Shown one piece after another: positions 10,510-21,374 of a DNA stretch of 64,000 nucleotides (its first letter is position 1; every line of letters begins with the position of its first letter). The notes under the pieces were generated by a model. The model did no database searches and was not told the origin of the DNA. It saw only the letters and a program-made list of their open reading frames with translations. Position numbers and translations under genes: made by a program. The stretch is from Amorphophallus konjac (Eukaryota > Streptophyta > Magnoliopsida > Alismatales > Araceae), in the NCBI GenBank assembly GCA_022559845.1, contig CM040126.1, positions 221,780,641 through 221,844,640 on the forward strand. The letters are read 5' to 3'.

Positions 10510-11062
10510 TTGATTCCTTAACGACCGTGGCTTTGGTATGCCAGATTGGAGTTAGGGATCTAAGAATCTTCCTAACTACCTCATAGTCACTATAGGTCTT
10601 TCCCAAACCTTTAAGACCATTCACAAGAAGAGTTAGTCTGGCATACATTTCAGATACACTTTCCTCAGGTTTCATCCGAAAAGATTCATATTCTGAAATT
10701 AACATGTTAGCTTTTGTCTCTCTTACCTCTGAGGTACCTTCGTAGATTACCTCGAGTCTATCCCACATTTCTTTTGTGCTGGAGCATGAGGATACACGCG
10801 AGAATTCCTTGGGATGGAGTGAGCACTGCATAATGTTCATGGCTTGCCAATTTACGTTTGACTTTCGAATTTGCTCCTTCACCCAGAGTTCTTCATCGCC
10901 TTCAATTTGCTATGGCCCTTTGCTCACTACTCTCCAGATTTCATGATCCTGCGCTCTTAAAAATACTTGCATGCGATTTTTCCAGTACGAATAATTAGTC
11001 CCATCAAAAAATGGTGGCCTATTCACTGCATACCCCTCAGGCATGAGTCCTCTGTTCTCCAT
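10510..11062 (-). pseudogene. F2 gag 5' fragment, right arm
   Basis: Reads from an ATG at 11062 leftwards. It covers the same N-terminus and about 110 further residues of a UBN2-type Gag core (MWDRLEVIYEGTSEVRETKA ... SEMYARLTLLVNGLKGLGK) before running into the left arm at 10510. One tyrosine codon near residue 51 is TAG here while the left arm keeps TAC. Downstream of 10509 any open frame is the antisense of the left arm and not real protein. Confidence 0.75.
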
Positions 11063-11118
11063 TAGTTCTCTCTAGGCTGTGAAACCTTTGCAAGAGAGCC
11101 TGGCGCTCTGATACCACG

Positions 11119-12615
11119 TGTTGGATCGAGAGGACGGTTAAGCTAGAGGGGGAGGGGGTGAATAGGTTGACCTTATAAAAATTATAGTAGAGCAATTTGC
11201 ATCAGAAGCACCACACCTAGATGATTAATTGAAACACTGAACCAAGCCAATCAGAGAGCGTGCCTATCATGCATCTAGCGAGGAACAAATTGTGAAGATT
11301 AAACCAAGCCACACAAGAGACCACAATTTTAAGGTGGTTCGGTCACCCAATGGAGACCTACGTCCACCTCCCCACTCAACTAGTGAGGAACCCTGCTGAG
11401 CTTCACAGCTTTGCTAAACCGAGGAAGTAATTCCTCTATACTGTTGACTACCCCAACAGAAGACAACGAGGAACAAATCCTCAGATCCGCTGTCAAATAG
11501 CTTGAAGGCAAACAGCCTTGACACCCCTGATCTCAGCACAGCCCGCTGAATCAGAATCACCCTCTCTTCACTAAATCCAGTGAAGGAGAGGAATACAATG
11601 TTCAAAAATAATAGGAAAACTAAAAGATAAGAAATCAAACTTCAGCACTTGGACGCAGCGGAATTTAGATCACCAACAGAGAGATCCATGTCCATACGCA
11701 TGAGCTTCGATCCTTGAATCTCCTCCGTCTGGAATGTAGAAGAGTCTTGGTGGCGCGATGATCTTCTGATCTGATTTTTCAGCAGCCTTCGTCCAGTTCT
11801 GCTCTCAGCCTTTTTCGTTCTGCTATACCCTCACTCCTTCTTCTCTTTTTCCTCTTATATTCTCTTTTCTTCTCGGGTGAACCTATTTTATGGTCTTCCC
11901 GTGCACAAAATAGTTCACGTGAGGCAGGTGGGCCACCACCCTGATTTTCTGGTTATTCTTATGATTGCTCACGTGGGGAACCTTCTGGAGTGGTAGAAGC
12001 TACGAAACCTTATCCGCTTGTGGCTGATGTGGCAGTTAATGACTGAAGGTAGGATCCACTTATCATGCTCTGCAACTTGAATTAGATGGCGTCGACCCTC
12101 TTGCCCCAAGGAGTTAACGCACCCTTCTTCTAGCTTCAGGTTTCATGCTGAGTGCGTTGACGCAAGATGCAGCTGCGTCCACTCATTAGTTGCGCTTTAG
12201 ACAGTTGTGGCAATCCATCGTACTGCAGCGTCGACCCATCGAACTGCAGCGTCGACGCTGCCAAGGTACTCCAGAGGCTACAACAAGGAATGCTTGAACT
12301 GCTGCGTTCACGCTACTTGATCAAAGCGTTGACGCATCAGAGTATTCCAGTAAGCCATTGGCTCTCCCTTTGTAACTGCTGCGTCGACGCCGCTCTATCT
12401 TGGCGTTGACGCAGTGGAACAACTTGTGAAGATATTGGTGAAGGCTTCTTCAACTGATGCGTGGACGCTTTAAGCTCCCTGCGTCGACCCTGTTCCTTTC
12501 TAGCACAAGAATGAAATCAAGTGAAAGTATTATTGAATCAAACTTTAATTCATCATTGAATTGAATACATCATTCATATCTCATGGTTGTCATCATCAAA
12601 ACCAGGGGCACAACA
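11119..12615 (-). mobile_element. F2 Copia LTR, minus-strand copy
   Basis: Reverse complement of 8759-10231 with high identity. Relative to the left LTR it keeps a 24-bp stretch near 12065-12095 that the left copy lacks. On the minus strand it is preceded by a polypurine tract and followed by PBS and gag, the order expected at an LTR-LTR circle junction or a tandem array. Confidence 0.9.
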
Positions 12616-12899
12616 ATCTCCCCCTTTTTGATGATGGCAACTATGAGGTGAATGCCATTCATAACATTGCATCTAAACAATCAAGGTTATTCATATCAAG
12701 CAAGACACTTTAGATTAACAGGAAATCAAATCAATGACTAAATCAAACTATAATTTTGTCATTCATTCAAGTTCAAGATTTTACATTATAGAACTAGACA
12801 AAAAGAAAACATTCATTCAAGTTAGTCAATATGATTGATGCAGATGCAATGAACTTTGGTCAAGTTTCCAGCTTGACTTCATGATTGATGCATTTAACA
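12616..12899 (-). mobile_element. F2 internal 3' fragment with polypurine tract
   Basis: On the minus strand the last bases before the LTR are CATCAAAAAGGGGGAGAT, the polypurine tract (compare CATCAAAAAGGGGGGAGAT before the Copia B 3' LTR at 37290). The outer 260 bp is noncoding internal sequence ending in TGTTAAATGC at the target duplication. The insertion's right terminus is therefore not an LTR end. Confidence 0.8.
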
Positions 12900-13112
12900 G
12901 AATCCCCTCGCCGAATCACGCCCATGGCGGCACGACGACCGTCAAGAAGCCTCTACGAAGACCCTCACACAACCTCCCTTCTAATCCTCTTACTCCCAAC
13001 AACAAGGGCACTCACAACCCCTTCTCAAAGTAAGGAGTGGCTTGCTACGGCTTGTAGATAATAAAAAGAAGGGGAAAAAAGATACAAGAGTTTGCCCAAT
13101 CCTCTTAGCACA

Positions 13113-13124
13113 CCCTTATATAAA
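13113..13124 (-). promoter_or_regulatory. TATA box, Tekay A left LTR
   Basis: TTTATATAAGGG on the minus strand, conserved at 43802-43813 in the right LTR. Its direction agrees with the minus-strand orientation of the element. Confidence 0.55.
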
Positions 13125-13778
13125 GCCAAAACCCTTTTAAGAATAGATCGAAATCCTAGCCATTGCTTCAGATCTACCCAAATAGATCTAAATCCTAGCC
13201 ATTGCTTTAGATCTATCCAAATTTAATGGCAGGACATTGATCTGAAATAATCATGGCCTCCACAAGCCCTTGTTGACCATTCGAATGTCAATCACGTGGA
13301 GGGTATACGGAGGACACTATTCATGACCCACTTTAAAAATTAATATCTCACAAGGTAAAAATGATTAGGAAAATCTAATTATTACCCATTAACCACCTCG
13401 ATTTACTCTACCATGAAAAATTATCAAATAAATATTTGGCCTTAAAAATGAAATTGAGTGAATGGTAAAAAGTGTGAAAATGAATAGTAAATACGTTGGG
13501 TCATAGTCTATCCTAAACTATAGGAATTTGTGTCTATGCCCTTATATGTTCTACTAGTGAATGGATATAATATAAGAAGGGCTTATGTTAACAATTAGCT
13601 TATAAAATTTTAATTTTTCAAAATTCTAAATCTATAATTATCGAAAAACTTATATTTAATACATTATCTATTTTATTTATTTATTTAGTTACAAATTTAA
13701 CAAAACATGTACTAAACACCTATTTTATCAATTTAAATAGCCGAAATGCTTTATAATTTTTCGATAAAATCTCGGGCA

Positions 13779-16700
13779 CTACACCCTCTCCCCCTTAAGA
13801 GAAACTTTGTCCTCGAAGTTTGTGATAAAGCACATACCGAATAGATGAGAATATTTCTTCTTTATCTCGCCTTCAAGCTCCCATGATGCTTCCTCTTGAG
13901 AAAAATTTCTCCATAGAACCTTCACCAATGGGATAGTCTTCGATCTGAGAATCTGTTCCTTACGATTCAAGATCTTGACTGGTTGCTCCTCAAATGATAG
14001 ATCCGGTTGGAACTCTAAATTTTCATAGCTGATGATGTGTGACGGATCATGAACATACTTCCTGAGCATAGATACGTGAAACACAGGATGGATACCTACC
14101 ATAGATGGAGGTAGTGTCGACCGATATGCCACGTTACCCACTCGATCCAAAATCTCGAAAGGTCCGATAAATCTCGGATGCAACTTCCCTTGCTTGCCAA
14201 ATCTAGCCACTCCCTTGGTAGGTGATACCTTGAGGAATACATGATCACCAACCTCGAAAGCCAAGTCTTTTCTTCTGTCGTCCGCATAACTCTTCTGCCG
14301 ATCTTGCGCTGCTTTCAGTCTCTGCTAGATCAGTTGAATTTTCTCGAACGTTTCTTGTACTACTTCAGGCCCAATCAATTGTCTGTCACTAATATCTTCC
14401 CAGCATAGAGGAGACCTACACGGTCTTCTATACAAAGCTTCAAATAGAGCCATACCTATACTTGCGTGGAAGCTATTATTATAAGCAAACTCCACTAAAG
14501 GTAGGTGGCACTCCCAATCTCCCTTCCAATCCAGTATGCAAGTTCTCAATATATCCTCCAATGTCCGAATAGTTCTCTCGGACTAGCCATCTGTCTGGGG
14601 ATGATATGCCGAGCTAAGCTTCAATTGAGACCCAAAGGCATTCTGCAATCCTTGCCAAAGCCTTGCTGTGAAGCGAGGATCTCGGTCGGAAATGATGGAC
14701 TTCGGAACTCCATGTAATTTGACAATATTTTCAACATACAAACGTGCCAGACTTTCCATGGATTACTACTTCTTCATGGCCAGAAAATGTGCGATTTTTG
14801 AGAACCGATCCACAATTACCCAGATGGAATCATTGCCCTTAGAGGACCTGGGCAAACCTGTGACAAAATCCATGATGATATTCACCTACTTCCACTTAGG
14901 TATTTCAATTCTTTGCATCAGGCTAGAAGGCCTTTGATTCTCAGCCTTCACTTGTTGACAAATCAGACACTTGGACACAAACTCAGCCACATCTCTCTTC
15001 ATACCCTGCCACCAAAAGGTTCACTTCAAATCTTGATACATCTTGCTACTACCAGAATGCATGGAGAACTTTGACCTGTGAGCTTCTTCCAAGACTTCAT
15101 TTTTCAGTTCAACCACATTTAGCACGCAGACCCTATGCTGAAATCTGATAACACCTTCCTCATCATGAGCAATACCTGTCTTGCCAATCGTTCCTTGCAA
15201 TTGGGGATCATCTCGCTGAGCTTCTACGACACGATCCATAATTGTTAACCTGAGGGACAACTGAGCAACAAAAGTTTTGCAAAGCTGAGGCTCAATCGAT
15301 GTCATGAAACACACAGCATCCTCGAGCATCTTCCAATCTTACAGTAATAAGATCCTCTTCCGACTAAGGGCATCGGCTACAACATTTGCCTTTCCAGGAT
15401 TATATAGCAGCTCAAAATCATAATCCTTTAGAAATTTGACCCATCGTCTCTGGCGCAAGTTCAGCTCCTTCTGAGAAAACAAATACTTGAATTCTGGTGG
15501 TCTGTGAAGACTTCAAACTTAACTCCATACAAGTAGTGTCTCCATATCTTTAGTGCATGAACCACCGCGGCCAATTCCAAGTCATGCGTAGGGTAATTCT
15601 TCTCATGCTCCTTCAATTGCCTAGAAGAATATGCCACGACCCTATCATTCTGCATTAGGACATAACCAATTCCGATCCTTGAAGCATCTGTGTAGAGGGT
15701 GAACATGTACGCCGATGCTATTTGGTAGGATCAAAAGTGGAGCTGATGTCAAACACTTCTTCAACTCTTGGAAGCCTTGCTCACATTCTTCAGTCCAGAC
15801 GAACTTCACTCCCTTCCTTGTTAACTTAGTTAAAGGCACAAAAATCGAAGCAAAACCTTTAATGAACTTCTTGTAATAACTGACCAACCCTAAGAAACTC
15901 TGAATTTTAGTGGGAGTCTTTGGAGCCTCCCATTCCATCACAGCTTGGACTTTTATTGGGTCAACCGCTACGCCATTACTAGATATCACGTGGCCAAGAA
16001 ATTGAACCTCCTTGAGGCAGAAGTCACACTTGCTAAACTTTGCATATAGCTTGTGCGCTCGAAGAGTCTCCAAAGTAATCTTCAAGTGCTCCCTATGAGA
16101 CGCTTCATCTGGAGAATAGATCAACACATCATCAATAAACACAACCACAAATCTATCCAAATAGGGCTTAAACACCCGGTTCATTAGGTTCATAAATGCT
16201 ACAGGGACATTCGTTTGACCAAAGGGTAAAACCAGGAATTCATAGTGCCCATATCTCGTTCGAAAAGCTATCTTCGAAGTATCCTCCTCTTTGATCCGCA
16301 GCTGATGATATCCTGAACACAAATCAATCTTCGAGAACACAGTAGCACCTTGTAACTGATCAAAGAGATCATCTATGCGTGGCAAAGGATAGCAGTTCTT
16401 CACAGTTACCTGATTAAGCTTCCTATAGTCAATACAGAGTTGAAGTGACCCATCCTTCTTCTTCACAAATAGGACTGGGGCTCCCCATGGTGAAACACTT
16501 GGTCGAATGAAACCCTTGTCCAACAATTCTTGCAATTGCTTCCTCAACTCTGCCATCTCTGCTGGTGCCATCCGATAAGGTGCTTTAGATATCGGTGTCG
16601 TGCCGAGTAAAAGATCAATAGAGAATTCGATCTCTCGGACTGGCGGTAATCTTGACAAATCCTCCGGAAAAATATCGGAGAAGTCTCGAACCACTTCAAT

Positions 16701-17243
16701 CTTCTCAATTGATGGCGCTTGGTTGGCTTCAGTTGAGGCCACTACACAAGCGAAGAATTCACTACAACCCTTGTGCAAAGATCTAACTGCCTTCATGACT
16801 GAGACCACAAATTTTCCCAACCCAATCTTGGGCAAAGGGTGAAAAAACTCCTTCTTGTCGGGTAAGCGAAAAACAACACGCTTATTGCGGCAATCAATGA
16901 GAGCATAGTGCTTCTCAAGCCAATCAAGTCCGAGAATTGCATCATAGTCCTTCTTCTTCAAAAGATAGAAGTGAACAGCTAATTCCCGCCCCTCAACAAG
17001 AACGGGTAAGGAGGGATAACTCCTTGTAGTGGATAATGTTCCGGCTGGGGTATGGACTAGAAGAGGCACATTCAAGTCTATTGCTACTAGACCCAACTCA
17101 TCATGCAACACCATTGAAAACCTCTCGGACACAAATGAATGAGTAGCCCCGGTGTCAAACAAGATTCTAGCATGAAAACCAGATATTGAAAGTGTACCTT
17201 CAGTCACATGATCCGCTTGCTCCGCATCTTCCTTACCTAATGA
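13779..17243 (-). pseudogene. Tekay A protease-RT-RNase H-integrase-chromodomain region (broken)
   Basis: In minus-strand order: aspartic protease with [12 protein letters not shown] (D-T-G at about 17150); reverse transcriptase with [10 protein letters not shown] and FIDDVLIYS (about 16130); RNase H beginning [15 protein letters not shown] near 15700; integrase zinc-finger and core fragments (15329-15021, 14561-14325) with [13 protein letters not shown]; and a C-terminal chromodomain-like tail (14264-13779) with VLWRNFSQEEASWE. Domain order and tail match Tekay/Del chromoviruses. Frameshifts near 15710 and 15500 and stops near 15350, 15020 and 14325 disable it. Substitutions in normally invariant RT positions ([10 protein letters not shown] for [10 protein letters not shown]) confirm decay. 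The 5' end was cut from gag by Copia B at 17243. Confidence 0.9.
13784..13800 (-). other. Polypurine tract of Tekay A
   Basis: CTTAAGGGGGAGAGGG on the minus strand directly abuts the 3' LTR at 13783, priming plus-strand DNA synthesis in the replication cycle. Confidence 0.85.
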
Positions 17244-18183
17244 TGTTGCATCCCTACGGTTTTGATGATGTCTCACACTATAAATCAATCTTCTATCTCT
17301 AGATTAATTCATGTTTCATCATGTTAATGAGTGCAGTACATATGATTGTCAGATAATGTGCTCCCCTGACGCTGAGAATGCTCCCCTGGAGCAGCGATTG
17401 CTCCCCTGTGCATGAGTGTGTGCATGAGTGTTCTATCAGATTCGCAAGTCTGTACAGCGTGTCACTCACGTCTGAAGTCCATACATTGGTCCTCAGTTCA
17501 AGCCTGTACAAATGGACTTATAGTTAAAGTCCATACATTCTCAGCTGAACCCCATGTCTACACAGTGGCCTCAAGCGTCTCAAGTCTACACACTGTCTTC
17601 GGCCTCAAAGTCTGTACAGTCGCTGCACTGTACAAGTCCATACACTGGCAGCCCTGCAGAAGTCTATACATTGGCTCAAACATTCCAACTCTGTTCATTG
17701 GTCCTTCGAACACTCCAAGTCTATACAGTCTGCTTTCACGATTCAGAGTCTATACATCGTTCCTGAAAGGCTAAGTGTATACACTGCTCACCGTCTCACA
17801 AAGCGTCTCACTTGCTAGTCTATACATCGCAGTTGGGCATCAAAGTCTGTACACTGCTCATCGTCACAACTTGCGTCTCACTGAGCATCCATTCACTGTA
17901 AAGTCTGTACAGACTTCATCGTCTTGAGAACATCTCATGCCTTTACCAAAGTCTGTACATTGGCAGCCTCTTACCTACGTTGCACTTTGAAGTCTGTACA
18001 TCGAGTGAAGTTTGTTAAGTCTTTACATCGCATAGCTCTTCATATAGGAAGTCTATACACTGCTTGCAAGTGTTCAAGTCTGTACAGCCTGATTTGTCGT
18101 GTAGCAACCCTGATAAAATATTAATAATAATAAAGATTTTAAAAATAAATCAAATAATTAGATAAATAAAACAATATAAAATA

Positions 18184-19744
18184 ATGCCTCGGAGAAAGGC
18201 GCTATTTAAATTATAAACGCCTCTAGTTAAGGCGTGACTCAAGAAGTGACGCCCTCACCAAACGGCGTCAAATTCCAACGTCAAAAAGGGTAAGGCCAAG
18301 AAACGCCCCTAGCTTGGGCGTGTTTTAAAACAAAGAACGCCTTCATATCAGGCGCTTCTTAAGAAACGACCTGAACCAGGTCGTCAATTCAGGAATCGAC
18401 GCCCTGACCTAAGTCGTTAATTCCATTCGAGTTCCGTTCGACACGGGAGCTTATCCAGGGTAATGGATAAGTATTAGAAAGAGTTAAAAGGTGGTAATGA
18501 CTCTATCATGGAAGTATTACTTCCACACAATCACTAACCCTAATAGGATTTCCCAAAATCCTATAAAGACTCTTGACAGCCGAACCCTAAACCTATTTGG
18601 CGTTCGGAATCTGCAAGGTACGTGAGAGAGGAATAGTTCCTCTGATTTATTTCTCTACGTCTGTTACATGAAGAACTAACAGTTCTTCATCTTCTTCTGT
18701 TATAGGTTAAGAAGGCGGCGTACGTGAAGAACAAGGTAACGTTCTTCTACTATCTCCTCTGTTCCGATAAGTGAAGAAATTAATATATGTTTCTTCTTCT
18801 CTTCTTATAGGAACGGCAGCAAATTGGTGAACCGAAGAACAAGGGTTCTTCACCAAAGCCTTCTCTTCCTCCTAATACTGGATTCGGTTGCTGTTAAAGC
18901 AACATAACTTCTATTCTCATAGCCTTCACGATTCAAATTTCAAGTCTTCGATCAAGGTAGGTTTTCTCAAGTTACTGTAGCCCAAATAAATTAAGACAAG
19001 ACTTATATACGTATTGACATGACATGCATACGGTTTAATATGGTTTTATTATGTTTCTGCAATATTTTGAAAGAGACGCCCCTGTCCAGGGCGCTAATTT
19101 ACAATACACGACCCTGCCCAGGTCGTCAATCTCATATTTGACGCCCTGTACACAGGCGTTAATTTCATGTAAATCTTAACCACCTATCTTAAGAACTGAT
19201 TATCCATGCAATTACATGAAATCAATAATTGTTAATGGTTAAAGGTCAATAAACATGAAACATCAAATCTAATATACTGCATCTGAATTCCTGCCAATTT
19301 TCCTGTCATGACTATATGATTGTTATCCTTGATTATCGTGCAAATCTTGCTTTCCTGGTATTTCTTGAATTCACGACCTAGCCTAGGTCATTTTTCATGT
19401 GTTAACTCCCCATCACAGGGCGTGAATTGAAAAGTAACGCCCCTTCATAGGGCGCATTTCTGTTAAAATCCCGAACAATATATTCTGTAAAAATAAGAAT
19501 TTAATGATTAACGCCCCTGCCAAGGGCGCGTTTTTGATAATTTCTAAAAATAAATATGTTCTGTAAAATATTGTAAATAAAAAGACGCCTGCTACTGTAG
19601 TCGTCTCATTGAAAAGAAACGCCCCTGTCCAGGGCGCGTTTTAGATAAATTAATGAAATATTGAAATTCTAAAAAAATGGAAACATGTGTAAACGCCCTT
19701 CTGTTAGGCGTTAATTACTTGATAACGACTCTGCTTAAGTCGTT
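18184..19744. repeat. Array of 18 CpG-rich palindromic modules in the Tekay C LTR
   Basis: Each module is about 20-22 bp, with a 5-7 bp stem and a 5-8 base loop, set in AT-rich DNA. Starts are near 18184, 18216, 18248, 18302, 18336, 18365, 18399, 19074, 19108, 19140, 19373, 19404, 19436, 19510, 19584, 19619, 19692 and 19723. Most have ACGCC..GGCGT stems (AACGCCCCTGCCAAGGGCGC). Others have ACGAC..GTCGT stems (ACGACCTGAACCAGGTCGT). A few are mixed (18399 and 19584). The modules repeat in the 3' LTR from 25892 to about 27453. They lie upstream of the putative TATA box. Confidence 0.9.
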
Positions 19745-20406
19745 ACTTTACTGTAAAACTGATTTTCCACTGTTTCTGTTAACCGATGGTTTCATATGTT
19801 CTATAATATATATATCGGCACTATTCTCCATTCCGTGAGTATAGTCCCACGTTTCACGATTGTTTTATCGATCACACTCAATTCTCATTGACATACAAGC
19901 TCTCCATTGGACATTCCGTTCCTTTGGACTAGCGAGTTAGTCATAGAGACCTCCGTAAGACTCCTCGTAGCCTTGGATTCCCTCAAGGCCGACTGAGCTG
20001 GTTGTACCCTAAAAACCCATTACACCATTGATGCCATGTCACTCTAAAGAAACATGGTATACCGGCCCTTATGATTATACAAAGAGTATATCATAAGAAA
20101 TTCTTAATGGGATGATGATATCATGCCATATCATGTCATTCTTGTAAACCTCAATTCTATGATAAGAATGAGGGTATCTTATCTTTGATATACTGTTCAT
20201 GTGGACCTCAATTCTATATAAAGAATGTCCATATTGATTTGTCATGGTACCCAAGTTAAGGGAACCATATTCTACCTAGTTTTATCGATATCATGATTAT
20301 ACCGTTATTATCGCCATTCTATGTCCTTTGTCATATTTTTGGAATCCATTCTGTCAAAGTTGTCATACATGTCTACAAGCTTGATTATTGAAATTCAAAA
20401 ATTGGC

Positions 20407-20418
20407 TATATATATAAG
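20407..20418 (+). promoter_or_regulatory. Candidate TATA box, Tekay C 5' LTR
   Basis: TATATATATAAG about 780 bp before the LTR 3' end, repeated at 28115-28126 in the 3' LTR. A simple TA run could also explain it. Confidence 0.4.
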
Positions 20419-21207
20419 AGTGGATGTCAAAACACATGATAAATACCTGCGCATATAGGGCCCGATCTGGTCCTGGGAGGAGCACCCGAAAGTACTTGTG
20501 CCCATGGGAGTTAAAATGATAAGGTATCTGGCATTATACCGAGTACTTTACTTTCTAGATTGGACATTCCACATAAATCTTGTACTTGAATCGTACTTGA
20601 CTTGACATGAAATGCGTGGCCCGAAAAAGGATAATTTACTTGCTTGATACATGATAGCCAAAGTTCTTGACATGACTTGTTAAATGTACTTGCTTGAATA
20701 TCTCAAATGTCTTGTTATCTTATTGAAAGTTCATGATTTGTCCATCTTAATTCCTTGATATTACATTTTCTCTATCTTGTCGTTTTATGCGAGCATGCAT
20801 AGCTTCATTGCATTCATGAAAATGTAATTACTTAAACCCCTTGCTAGTACTTGAGATATAATTTCCTACTGAGCGTTCGCTCATTCCGTTTGTCCCTTAC
20901 TTTTCAGGTAAGTCCGACGACGATGGAAGTCAATCGGATGGGAATGGTTAAGAGTGAAAGTGATAGAGCTGCTCAAGTATCGTCTAGTTGTTTCTATAGT
21001 TTTCTTGAGTCGACTATGTACTTTTCTTTTTATTAAACAGAGTATTGGATTTGTAATAGTCTATTATGAAATAAAGGATTGGGTTATCTTTACTTTTGCG
21101 CATCTCTGTCTTTGTGTCGAATACACGACCACTCTGATTGACATGATTGATATAAACTCGTCACGTGTCTCCGGGTATCTTCCGCGCTCGGGGCGTGACA
21201 GTTTTTG

Positions 21208-21220
21208 TGGTATCAGAGCC
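21208..21220 (+). other. Primer-binding site of Tekay C
   Basis: TGGTATCAGAGCC seven bases after the LTR end, complementary to initiator methionine tRNA. Confidence 0.9.
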
Positions 21221-21374
21221 TAAGGTATTCAATTCCTAGGAAAAACCCAAGTCCAAGGATAAGTTGAACGTTTAACCAAGTGAGATTGGGTAGAACCAAG
21301 GGTTAAAGTTAAAAACAGAGTACTGGTTTCTAAATGTAGTCACGTACTAATATAGTTATTGTAATTGTAGGATA

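Larger units (their letters stand above)
8759..12899. mobile_element. F2: inverted-LTR Copia derivative inserted in the Tekay A LTR
   Basis: Flanked by GAATC at 8754-8758 and 12900-12904; the uninterrupted site is visible in the other Tekay A LTR near 43597. The left arm (8759-10509) holds LTR, PBS and the start of gag on the plus strand. The right arm (12615 back to 10841) holds the same sequence on the minus strand. A 331-bp spacer (10510-10840) carries further gag from the minus copy. Beyond the right LTR, 12616-12899 is internal sequence that normally lies 5' of the 3' LTR, including the polypurine tract. It has no pol. The arms differ mainly by a 24-bp indel. Confidence 0.9.
6447..13783 (-). 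mobile_element. Tekay A left (3') LTR, split by the inverted Copia
   Basis: Homologous to 41313-44472 in two pieces, 6447-8758 and 12905-13783, after removal of the 4.1-kb insertion and one copy of GAATC. Reconstituted length is about 3.19 kb against 3.16 kb for the other LTR. Differences between copies are numerous (several per cent by eye), so this insertion is older than those nested in it. Confidence 0.9.
18100..21200 (+). mobile_element. Tekay C 5' LTR
   Basis: Starts TGTAGCAACCCTGAT and ends CTCGGGGCGTGACA. It holds the array of 18 short palindromic modules between 18184 and 19744 and a TATA-like TATATATATAAG at 20407-20418. No internal insertion is present. Confidence 0.95.

Noticed and set aside
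17244..17288. N-terminal 15 codons of the Tekay A protease frame starting at 17288
   Set aside because: They lie in the Copia B LTR; the original frame came from gag at 39818.
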